Source: JALYOK01 sp963840785
Lineage (GTDB): Bacteria; Pseudomonadota; Gammaproteobacteria; Burkholderiales; JALYOK01
Reading direction: 5' to 3'
DNA: 64,000 nt
Assembly: GCA_963840785.1 (NCBI GenBank)
Contig: CAWJAF010000004.1
Coordinates: forward strand, 372,001 to 436,000
In this document: in pieces, positions 55,198 through 64,000 of the stretch
How positions within the stretch are numbered: position 1 is the stretch's first letter
How the letters are laid out: each line of letters opens with the position of its first letter
Translations under genes and position numbers: made by a program
The notes under the pieces: model-generated
Told to the model about the DNA's origin: nothing
The model's input: only the letters and a program-made list of their open reading frames with translations
Database searches by the model: none

Positions 55198-55556
55198 CCG
55201 TCGCGCGTCTGTGATTTGGACGTGAGATTCTAAATCGTGGGCTTGAAAAGTGTAAAGATTTGAGTCCATTGAATTCTTTCTACGTTCTTTTGAATTGATG
55301 AAAGATATTGGCAATTGGACATTTGCGGCAATTCCGGACGTAGCTTGAATTTCTAAACCGGCGTTCGCGAATAGAGCTTACAGCGATTCAATAAAATTCC
55401 GTTTTTGACGAACCATCGTATTCGGTGCCGCTACATCGCGAACGTCCCTTGATGCATTGCAGCAGGCGGCAATTCGCCGCCTTCTCAACAGATGCCTGGA
55501 GAGCCTCGCCAGTACTGGGTAGCCTAGGGCCATTGACTCTCCGGGCATCGCTTAAA
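55198..55556. other. Gap upstream of the sugar-acid cluster
   Basis: No regulator gene. It contains a copy of the GGGTAGCCTAGGGCCA repeat at 55517-55532. The cluster promoter should lie in 55200-55330, but I see no convincing consensus. Confidence 0.4.
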
Positions 55557-56467
55557 TCATTTGTGGCGGCGTTCGGCGCGCGAAAAATTGAGTTGGAATT
55601 GTTGTCTCGTTGCGCTGATCTGGCATGCTGCACCGATTGGCAAAGTTAGTTTGTCGCGAATGTGACCGAAGGGTAGGCCGGTTAGGATGGGAACTTTCAC
55701 GCGTTCGCGAAAATGTATGACGACCTTTTGCAAGTCGTAATCGTTTCCGGCACTCGGATTGTCGCAGCGAAAATCGCCCAACAAAATTGCCCGTTGCCGC
55801 TGCAAAATCCCGGCATGAAAAAGCTGATAGAGCATTCGTTCCACACGGTAGGGTGCTTCGTTGATATCTTCGAGAAATAAAATACCATTGTCGATATCTG
55901 GCAAATAAGGCGTGCCAACGAGCGCTGCGACTAGCGAAAGATTGCTACCCCAGAGCGTCCCCGTTGCCTGAAATTCATACGGATTTCGGCGTGTCGACCA
56001 TGAACTCCGATTGCGTGGAACTCAGCGCTCGGAAAAAATGCCGTGTAGTAAATTCGCTTGGCGACAGATCACCAAAATCTCCAATAGCGTGGGGCCCGGC
56101 AAACGAGAGGAAAGATTTTTTCGCCAGCAATGCGAGCGATAACGCGGTGATATCGCTGTGGCCGACCAAGATTTTTCCTGAGTTGGCCAGGAGATCGAAA
56201 TCGATTTTATCGAGCAAACGGCTCAGGCCATAGCCGCCCCGAGCCGCTAGGACGATATCGACATCGTCGCGCGCGAAAGCCTCATGCAGCGCGGCGACAC
56301 GTGTTTCGATCGTCGCCGGCAAAACGCTCGTGAGTGACACGAACCGCATCCGGCACAATAACATTGATATCGCGCAATGAAAAAAATTCTCCATTCGCTC
56401 GAAGCCGCCGTTATCCGTCGACGATGCCGGCCGGCGCGACGACACAAATGGTCAGTGGCTTGGCACC
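55557..56467 (-). CDS. ldcA: LD-carboxypeptidase (LdcA), several frameshifts
   Basis: Assembled across frames: KPLTICVVAPAGIVDG (N-terminal P-A-G motif), AALHEAFARDDVDIVLAARG-GYGLSRLLDKIDFDLLANSG, KILVGHSDITALSLALL (nucleophile Ser in G-H-S-D), then GTLWGSNLSLVAALVGTPYL and FLEDINEAPYRVERMLYQLF, the S66 peptidase pattern. It removes the terminal D-Ala from murein tetrapeptides in the cytoplasm during recycling. Shifts occur near 55980, 56320, 56385 and 56415. The start is unclear, near 56467, overlapping the end of dhaA. Confidence 0.7.
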
Positions 56468-57374
56468 TAGAAAACCCGCAACGCCTGCTCGCGATATCGC
56501 CGCCCCACTCTGGAACAAAATGGCCGGCCTCATCGCAACTTCGAAAGGCTCGGGGCAATCGCGAATATTTGTTGCCAGATCACTCATCACTGCCGGCCCC
56601 AACACCGGATCGGTCATGCCGATCGCCATGAACGTTTTTCCGCGCCAGAAGTCGCGCCACCAATCACGCGCCTGGCGCGACAATTCACGCACCTTCGCGC
56701 ATCGGGGTGATCGGGAACAAGTCTGCGGAAAACGGCGAACGCCCGCCTTGTAACGCACATCGGGAAACGGCGCGTCGTAAGCGGCGATTTCCCGCGGCGA
56801 AAGATGCGGGCAAGTGCGCGACATCAATTTGCCCACGCCCATATCGGGATTCTTCGCCACCCACGCGCGCCAATCGAGAAAGCCTTTTGACAGCGGAACG
56901 TCATCGCCGATCGCCAAGATCGTATTCATCACCAACAGCGCGGAGAAATCGTTGCGGTTGAAAAGCCATCGGCAACGTCAGGCCAATCAGCCCACCCCAA
57001 TCCTGGCAAACGAGAACGATGTTTTGCAAATTTAAGCTGCTCGACGAACTCGCGCAACATTTGCCGGTGAAAATTGAAGGTGTAACTAGCGTCATCAACG
57101 GGCTTATCGGATTTGCCAAAGCCGATAAAATCCGGCGCGACAACACGATAACCGGCCGCAGTAAATTCCGGAATCATTTTCCGATAAAGATAACTCCAGG
57201 TCGGCTCGCCATGAAGACAAAGAAAGTTTTCGTCGCGTCGCGCGGGCCGACGTCAACGAAATGAATTCTGATGCCCGCATAACTCGGCAGATCATCGACA
57301 AAATTCGGCGCAAACGGATAGCCCGGCAAATTCTCAAAGCGCGAATCCGGCGTGCGTAGTATGTTCCATTTCAA
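56467..57374 (-). CDS. dhaA: Haloalkane dehalogenase, several frameshifts
   Basis: About 300 residues when repaired. N-terminus NILRTPDSRFENLPGYPFAP, oxyanion region LHGEPTWSYLYRKM, nucleophile Asp in VLVCQDWGGLIGLTL, the cap domain (ARDWWRDFWRGKTFMAIGMT) and catalytic His in EAGHFVPEWGGDIA. It hydrolyses carbon-halogen bonds to alcohols; the natural substrate is unknown. TTG 57374 has GAGGGG 6 bases upstream. Shifts near 57220, 57024 (CTT-A), 56958 (GTT-G), a compensated pair around 56700-56735, and deletions near 56515 and 56480. Confidence 0.75.
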
Positions 57375-57882
57375 AGACTTCCCCTCGCAGGCAGCGACGC
57401 TCTTACGCCGCGCGGCGAAAAATTGTTTCAATTGTTGTGCGCATTCTTCATTCAAAATGCCGGCTGTCGACTTCTGCATGATGATTGAGGCGCGCCTCCG
57501 AAAACAAATCGACAACACTGCCGCACGCGCCGGTTTTTGGGTCAGCCGCGCCGAAAATAACACGTTCAATACGCGCATGCATGATCGCGCCGGCGCACAT
57601 CGCACACGGCTCCAACGTCACATAAAGCGCGCAATCTACCAACCGATAATTACCGACGTTTTGCGCCGCATCGCGCAACGCAATGATTTCGGCATGGGCA
57701 GTCGGATCGTTTTTTGCGATCATGCGATTTTGGCCACGGCCAATGATCTCACCGTCCCGCACGACAACCGCCCCCACCGGGACTTCGCCAATCGCCGCCG
57801 CTTCATTGGCAAGCTCCAACGCCATCTGCCATAAAATATCTCATCGCGATCGGGATCAGTGGAATTGCGTTTGTTGGCGCAT
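57375..57882 (-). CDS. tadA: tRNA adenosine deaminase TadA, frameshifted
   Basis: The core is intact: ANEAAAIGEVPVGAVVVRDG, DPTAHAEIIALRDAAQNVGN (H-A-E zinc and proton shuttle) and TLEPCAMCAGAIMHARIERV (P-C-x2-C). It makes inosine at the wobble position of tRNA-Arg(ACG). Start ATG 57882 (MRQQTQF) is directly after a TAG. Two shifts near 57860 and 57830 link it to the core. A third near 57470 (GTC-G) leads to AGILNEECAQQLKQFFAARR. The stop is uncertain, and the frame otherwise runs into dhaA. It follows guaB-guaA, a known neighbourhood. Confidence 0.8.
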
Positions 57883-58505
57883 CTAGTCCGTCGAGCGAAA
57901 CGCGCCGCATCCAAGCAGCCACGGCGCGCTGTTCGATCATTTCCCTCGGCGAATACCTTGGCGACGTTACGCCGATCCGCCATCGGTCGATTTTGACTCA
58001 GCTTGAATTTCCCTTCCAAGCGCGCGACCAGCATCTCGAATGCGACAATCGCGCTCAATCGGCCCTGCACATACACGGGGCGCAATGCGTCGAACTGCGG
58101 CTGGTATTCAGGCTCCAGCGCATCGATCAACCGCGTCTGCGCCGCATGTTTTTCCGGCATGTCGTGCGCCAACTTCACTTGACCGTAAGCATGCACCGTG
58201 ACGTAATTCCACGTCGGCACATTCTCTTTACTCTCGTACAACGATGGCGACACATAAGCATGAGGTCCGCTGAACACAATCAAAGCGCGCGGATCTTTTT
58301 CGAGATATTGCCAATGGGGATTGGCGCGCGCCATGTGGCCTTCGATAACCACACTTTCCGCGCCATCGCGGATAATCATAGGCAAATGCGTGACGAACGG
58401 AACCCCATCAAGTCCGGCACTAATCAACAGAGCGAAACTATCCGCGCGCATGAGGTCAAGCAAAAGCGCGCGGTCTTCTTGTAAAAAATGTTCTGGAATG
58501 TACAC
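57883..58505 (-). CDS. FMN-binding PaiB-family protein, late frameshift
   Basis: About 208 residues. MYIPEHFLQEDRALLLDLMR starts the PaiB pattern, then VTHLPMIIRDG, ANPHWQYLEKDPRALIVFSG, HAYVSPSLYESKENVPTWNY-VTVHAYGQVKLAHD and KFKLSQNRPMADRRNVAKVF. A shift near 57948 (GAG-G) moves to EMIEQRAVAAWMRRVSLDG, the expected tail. The protein has a split-barrel FMN-binding fold. PaiB was named as a transcriptional regulator of protease genes in Bacillus; the actual function is uncertain. Confidence 0.8.
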
Positions 58506-58760
58506 GATACGTTACTCAGTTTTCGTCATTCAAAATTTGGTTCAAGTAGAAACAACCACACTGCGATGAAGATGATTATCGCAGATATCAATGACTAAAA
58601 TTCGAAATGAAATAGGGCAAAGCCAGGTACCGCGCTCTGCTTAGCAGGTGGCACGGCATGCCTGGAGAGGCAGTATCCGTGGGCCTCTTCGAGCATTGGC
58701 TGAATATCATCCGTTCCCACGCCAACGCTCCTTTGCTGAAAGTCCGCGAAGTACGGCGAA

Positions 58761-60344
58761 TTATTCCCACTCAATCGTAGCCGGCGGTTTTCCCGAAATA
58801 TCATAGACCACACGATTGATACCGCGCACTTCGTTGATGATGCGGTTAGATACTTTGCCGAGTAAATCGTAGGGAAGTTCTGCCCAATGGCGGTCATGAA
58901 ATCGGTGGTGACGACGGCGCGCAGCGCGACGACGTGTTCGTAGGTGCGGCCGTCGCCCATGACGCCGACGGAGCGTACCGGCAAGAATACCGCAAAGGCT
59001 TGCGCGACTTTGTCGTACCAGCCGGCAGCGCGCAATTCTTCGATAAATATCGCATCGGCGCGGCGTAATAAATCGGCGTATTCTTTTTTCACTTCGCCCA
59101 GAATACGCACGCCCAAACCGGGGCCGGGAAATGGATGGCGATACACCAACTCGCGCGCAAGTCCGAGCGCGACGCCGAGTTCGCGCACTTCGTCTTTGAA
59201 TAATTCGCGTAGCGGTTCGAGCAATTTCAAATGCAATGTTTCGGGCAAACCGCCGACGTTGTGGTGCGATTTGATGTTATGCGCTTTTTTGGTTTTCGCG
59301 CCGGCGGATTCGATCACGTCAGGATAAATCGTTCCTTGCGCCAGCCATTTCGCATTCGGCAATTTTTTCGACTTCGCGCTGGAACACTTCGACAAATTCC
59401 GCGCCGATGATTTTGCGTTTTTGTTCAGGATCGCTAATGCCTTTCAGCTTGCCGAGAAAATCTTCGCTGGCATCGACATGAATGACTTTCACGCCGAAAT
59501 GTTTCCCGAAGGTATCCATGACTTGCTTGGCCTTCGTTCAGGCGCAGCAAGCCGTTGTCGACAAATACGCAGGTGAGTTGATCGCCGATGGCGCGATGAA
59601 TCAACGCAGCCGCAACGGACGAATCCACGCCGCCGGATAAGCCTAGAATGACTTCGTCATTCCCGACTTGCGCGCGAATGCGCGCGACAGCGTTTGGAAT
59701 GTAATCCGGCATATTCCAATCGGATTTGAGATTGCAAATATCCATGCACAAAACGCGACAAAATCGCTTTGCCTTGCTTGGTGTGCGTCACTTCCGGATG
59801 AAATTGCACTGCGTAAAAATTGCGCGCTTCGTCAGCCATGCCGGCAATGGGCGTCGCTGCGTTGCTCGCGATCACTTTGAAACCGGGCGGCAATTCGCGT
59901 CACTTTGTCGCCGTGGCTCATCCACACATCGAGCAAGCCGTGGCCTACTTCATTGGCGCGATCCTGAATATCGCGCAACAATTCGGAATGGCCGCGCGCG
60001 CGAATTTCCGCGTAGCCAAATTCCGCACCAATCCATTTTCGACGCTGCCGCCAAGTTGCGCTGCCATGGTTTGCATGCCGTAACAAATGCCCAGCACCGG
60101 CACGCCAAGTTCAAACACAACGCTCGGCGCGCGCGGCGTTTCGTCTTCCGTCACCGAGCCGGGCCGCCGGATAAGAATCACACCACGCGGATTGAAGTCG
60201 TCGGATGAATTGTTCGCTGACATCGTAAGGATGCAATTCGCAATACACGCCGCATTCGCGCACACGGCGCGCGATCAGTTGCGTGTATTGCGAGCCGAAA
60301 TCGAGGATGAGGATTTTTTTATGAGTTTCGGATAGCAACTTGAA
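58761..60344 (-). CDS. guaA: GMP synthase (glutamine-hydrolysing), about ten indels
   Basis: Reconstructed ~525 residues. Glutaminase domain: KKILILDFGSQYTQLIARRV, nucleophile Cys in VLGICYGMQTMAAQLGG, His and Glu in AVQFHPEVTHTKQG. ATP-pyrophosphatase: VILGLSGGVDSSVAAALIHR. Dimer domain: RHPFPGPGLGVRILGE and ending KPPATIEWE. It converts XMP to GMP. The start is TTG 60344 (LSETHKK), as no ATG fits. Insertions near 60210, 60172 (CTT-A), 59895, 59732, 59531 and 59350. Deletions near 60165, 60015 and 58890. Essential gene, so the reading is almost certainly a sequence-quality problem. Confidence 0.88.
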
Positions 60345-60466
60345 AAGTGTCCAAGCCAGCGACCAATACAGCGCGGATCTCCAAGGTATGCCGGTTGCCA
60401 ATATCCATGCGGCTCAGGCTTGGCATCGCTAGGCTTTGCCGTTGCACGATATCATAATGACGAACC

Positions 60467-61927
60467 TTAATCAACGCGGTAATTCGGTGCTTCTTTGGTG
60501 ATTTGCACGTCATGCACATGGGATTCGCGAATACCGGCCGACGTGATTTCGACAAACTCCGCTTTTCTGCGCAAATCTTCAATGTCGGGCAACCCAGATA
60601 ACCCATGCTGGAGCGCAGCCCGCCCATCAATTGATGAATCACGCCGATGACCGAGCCTTTGTACGGCACGCGCCCTTCAACGCCTTCCGGCACCAATTTG
60701 TCAGCATTGTTTTCCGCATCTTGGAAATAGCGATCGCTCGAACCTTGCTGCATCGCGGCGAGGCTGCCCATGCCGCGATAAGATTTGTACGAGCGGCCTT
60801 GGAATAATTCGATTTCGCCCGGCGCTTCTTCGGTGCCGGCGAACATGCCGCCGAGCATGACGCTGGATGCGCCCGCGGCGATGGCTTTGGAAACATCGCC
60901 GGAATAGCGAATGCCGCCATCGCCGATACAGGGAATATTCGTTTTCGCAAGCGCATCGGCGACGTTTTGAATCGCGGTAATTTGCGGCACACCGACACCG
61001 GCGACGATGCGCGTCGTGCAAATCGAGCCAGGGCCGATGCCGACTTTAACACCATCGGCGCCATGATCGACCAACGCTTTCGCGCCCGCTGCGGTGCCGA
61101 CATTGCCGCCGATGACTTGCATCGCGGGAAATTTACGCTTGATCCATTTCACGCGATCCAGTACGCCTTGCGCGTGGCCGTGCGCGGTATCGACGACAAT
61201 GACATCCACGCCCGCCTCGACCAGCGCTTCGACGCGCTCTTCGGTGCCTTCACCCACGCCAACCGCCGCGCCAACTCGCAAGCGGCCTTGGCTGTCTTTA
61301 CAAGCATACGGATGCTCACTGGATTTTTGAATATCTTTTACGGTAATCAAACCGCGCAATTCGAAATCCTCATTGATCACCAACACACGTTCCAAGCGAT
61401 GACGATGCAGCAACGTCATGGCCTCGTCGCGCGATGCGCCTTCGCGCACGGTGACCAGACGATCGCGCGGCGTCATGATATTTTTCGCCGGTTGATCGAG
61501 ATTGGTTTCGAAACGCAAATCGCGATTGGTCACGATGCCGACGACGGATTTGCCGCTCACCACGGGCAAACCGGAAATTTTGTGATGCTTGGTCAAGCGC
61601 CAACACTTCGCGCACTGTCATGTCCGGCGAAATGGTGATCGGATCTTTCACCACGCCACTTTCGAAGCGCTTCACTTTCGAAACTTCGGCTGCTTGCAAT
61701 TGCGCCGTCATATTTTTGTGAACGATGCCGATGCCGCCTTCTTGCGCCAGCGCAATGGCCAGCCGCGCTTCGGTCACCGTGTCCATGGCGGCCGAGATCA
61801 GAGGCAGATTCAGCGAAATCGTTTGAGTGAGGCGCGTTTGTAGATTTACATCGCGCGGCAGAACGGTGGAATGGGCGGGGAGGAGAAGAACGTCGTCAAA
61901 CGTCAACGCTTTCTGAACCAGGCGCAT
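60467..61927 (-). CDS. guaB: IMP dehydrogenase, two indels
   Basis: About 487 residues when repaired. N-terminus MRLVQKALTFDDVLLLPAHS, two CBS domains (about 95-205), the catalytic loop GIGPGSICTTRIVAGVGVPQ with active Cys, and the flap RGMGSLAAM. It oxidises IMP to XMP, the first committed step to GMP. An extra base near 61594 (CTT-G, A-L-T-K-H-H-K) and a missing base near 60590 (CPTIEDL region) split it. The normal tail is ESHVHDVQITKEAPNYRVD. guaA follows ~120 bases downstream. Confidence 0.9.
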
Positions 61928-62048
61928 AGCGTTTACTTTCAGCAAAACGCTATTATACTCGAGGGCCGAAGTGGTGCGCGCGTGCCCGGCGCTTTACGCC
62001 CCGGCAGATGCCGACTATGGTTTAGTGCATGAATGCACCCAGCATTTT

Positions 62049-62578
62049 CTATTTATTTTGCGACGAATCGGCAAGTGCTTTCTCGATATGGCCTCCAATT
62101 CGCCCGCGCGTTCTTTCTGAAAACCCAAGGTGCGTACTCATCAAATTGCCGGTCGCGATCGATCAAAAACGATGTCGGAAGCCCCTTCAACTCGTAGGAC
62201 GTCGCAACGCGCGCGTTGCGGATCGAACAATACGGTAAACACGGCCGGAAACTGCGCCAGAAATTTATCCGCATCAGGACTTTTGGTATCGATATTGACA
62301 GCGACAATTTCGAATCCGTCCTTGCCGAATTTTTCTTGCAACTGATTCATGAACGGAAACGTTTCGCGGCACGGCACACACCATGACGCCCAAAAATCCA
62401 AGTAGACAACCTTGCCTATATAATTCGACAACTTAATTTTTTGGTCCTTGACATCGGCGCGCTCGAAATCCGGCGCGGGCTGGCCGAACTCGACAGCATA
62501 GAGTGGCGCCACGAAAACCAAAAGCGACATCACACATCGCCGCCAAACCGTGAAATATCGTTTCTTAACGTAAGTCAT
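62049..62578 (-). CDS. TlpA-like thiol-disulfide oxidoreductase, frameshifted
   Basis: About 175 residues when repaired. Signal peptide CVMSLLVFVAPLYAVEFG, then PAPDFERADVKDQKIKLSNY, the active site FWASWCVPCRETFPFMNQLQ (C-x2-C) and YELKGLPTSFLIDRDG with the cis-Pro. It is a periplasmic thioredoxin-fold reductase, often for cytochrome c maturation or surface disulfides. Shifts near 62216 (CAA-C), 62158 (GAC-C) and further ones near 62090. Stop near 62049. Confidence 0.78.
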
Positions 62579-62770
62579 AAAGACTCTAAATTTCCCGTAG
62601 TCTAGCGACGCGTTAGTCTTACACCAGCGCGAAAGGGCATGATACTGGCATCGTCGAGGGGCGCATGGATGCGGGTGTGTGCTAACGCGCACGGTCAATA
62701 GCTGCCACCAAATTTGACTCAAATCGAGCCGTCGCGTATCGTATCGCTTTAAATCCTCAACGTCATTACG

Positions 62771-64000
62771 ATGAGCGCTGTTCTCCCGCTGGATTCCACT
62801 TCATTTCGTCGAGATGCCCAAGTTATTGGTCTGGTTGGCATTGCGCATGGCACGTCGCACTTTTTTCCATCTCCTTCTCCCGCCACTGTTTCCTTGGATT
62901 AAGGACGCATTTGGCTTGAGCTATGCAGAACTCGGTTTTTTGATGACGGTGTTTTTCATCGTATCCGGCATTGGGCAATTTCTTGCGGGATTTTTGGTCG
63001 ATCGTTACGGTGCGCTGCAAGTATTGCTCGGCGGCATGGCGCTGATGGGGCTGTCGGCCATCGGCTTGGCGATGAGTTCGAGCTATGTGATGTTGATGTT
63101 TTTCGCCGGCGTTGCCGGGCTCGGCAACAGCATTTTTCATCCCTCCGATTTCACCATTTTAAATCGCCGCGTCAGTCAACCGCGCTTGGCTCACGCGTTT
63201 AGTTGGCATGGTGTTGCCGGATCGATCGGCTGGGCCATCGCGCCGCCGATTCTTGCCGGGCTTGCCGCGCTTTATTCATGGCACGTCGCGTTATTGTTTG
63301 GTGCGGTGCTGGCGTTTATCGTATTGGGTTTGTTAGTCATTTATCGCGAGCGACTCGATACCCGCGAAATCGAAGCCGCGTTCGTTAAAGCCAGTAAAAA
63401 TCAAAGCGCGGAAGGAAGTTTTGACTTCATGAAGTCGCCCGCCGTATGGATGTGTTTCGCATTTTTCGCCTTCACCGCCATGGCGTTAGGCGTGATTCAG
63501 AGTTTCACGCCCGCGGCGTTGAACGCGTCCTACGGCGTGCGTCTTAGGTATCGGCACCGCATGCGTGACAGCGTATATGTTGGCGAACGCAGCCGGCACG
63601 TTAGCCGGTGGATTCTTGGCGGCGCAGGCTCGCACAACACGATCGTGTCGTCGCCGGGGCCTTGGCTTCTGCAGCTTTGATCGCGGCGATTATCGCGACG
63701 GGCATGATCCCCACGGCATTGCTGATTTTCTTTTTCGCGTTGATGGGATTCGGCTCCGGCATGGCCGGGCCGTCGCGGGATTTGCTGGTCCGCTCCGCTG
63801 CGCCGAAGAACGCCACGGGCGCGTCTACGGCGTCGTCTATTCCGGCCTCGATGCGGGCCTCGCAATCGCGCCGCCGATATTTGGCGCGCTCGATGGATGC
63901 TCAACGCCCGTTGTGGCTGTTCACGTTGATGGCGATTTTCTTTGTCGCCGCACTGATTGCGGCGATAAGCGTCGGCGCGAAGTCGCAGCGCGTTAGTGAC
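62771..64000 (+). CDS. MFS transporter, frameshifted and cut by the window edge
   Basis: About 400 residues visible, with twelve-helix MFS architecture: GIAHGTSHFFHLLLPPLFPW, then GFLMTVFFIVSGIGQFLAGF-LVDRYGALQVL, HPSDFTILNRRVSQPRLAHA, and second-half LALSASYGV...LGIGTACVTAYMLANAAG. The motif FHPSDF and DRYG fit the fosmidomycin-resistance-like/sugar MFS group. ATG 62771 starts the conserved frame. An extra T in the T-run at 62859-62864 shifts it, then CTT-A near 63543, ACA-A near 63636, a deletion near 63818 and an insertion near 63890. The stop is beyond 64000. Confidence 0.75.

Noticed and set aside
1..64000. CRISPR array
   Set aside because: I saw no series of regularly spaced identical repeats; the direct repeats found are att sites, arm sites, a gene duplication and interspersed palindromes.

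Overview
The window looks like a chromosome segment of a betaproteobacterium. The evidence is gene order: lysC beside tRNA-Ser, tig-clpP-clpX-lon-hupB-tRNA-Val-tRNA-Asp-ppiD in one block, and guaB-guaA-tadA in another. A RIO-type kinase and a JDVT-CTERM-like surface protein fit the same group. GC content is moderate, except for a visibly GC-richer stretch at about 49.6-55.3 kb.

Layout. 0-2.5 kb: the end of a flavin-dependent monooxygenase, its flavin reductase, a broken HVO_A0114-type regulator, a small membrane protein and a VapBC-type toxin-antitoxin pair. 2.6-9.36 kb: an integrated element in the 3' end of tRNA-Ser(GCU), bounded by near-identical att repeats. It carries a tyrosine integrase, a HTH_37 regulator, an AlpA-like regulator, a CHC2 zinc-finger primase piece, a TOPRIM/AAA ATPase and several unknown proteins. 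9.4-24 kb: lysC, a DMT exporter, a VOC protein, gloB, mltD, a Yej-type peptide ABC transporter, fabI, ppiD, tRNA-Asp, tRNA-Val and hupB. 24-35 kb: lon, clpX, clpP, tig, tRNA-Leu, an SDR remnant, crcB, a thioesterase, ETF-ubiquinone oxidoreductase and a CBS protein. 35-48 kb: a SulP transporter, YceI, a HigBA-like pair inside a partial yceI duplication, MOSC and YbaK proteins, an AttEFGH/Lol-like ABC export operon with a CrtC/AttH protein, a beta-propeller protein with a sorting tail, and a RIO kinase. 48-55.3 kb: an enolase-superfamily dehydratase, an acyltransferase, and a four-gene catabolic cluster (SDR, DUF1537 kinase, RuBisCO-like protein, SDR) resembling the isoapionate branch of D-apionate breakdown. 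55.5-64 kb: LD-carboxypeptidase, haloalkane dehalogenase, tadA, a PaiB-like protein, guaA, guaB, a TlpA-like thioredoxin and an MFS transporter.

Two segments (about 24.4-35.4 kb and 55.5-64 kb) are full of single-base frameshifts in genes that should be intact, including lon, clpP, clpX, tig, guaA, guaB and tadA. Other long genes, such as mltD, ppiD and the 837-residue permease, are clean. By hand I count roughly forty insertions and about fifteen deletions. Residual assembly error is the simplest explanation. I give reconstructed gene spans and shift sites, so these entries should not be read as inactivated genes. One pattern is still notable: at least eleven insertions read as a CTT codon followed by an extra A or G.
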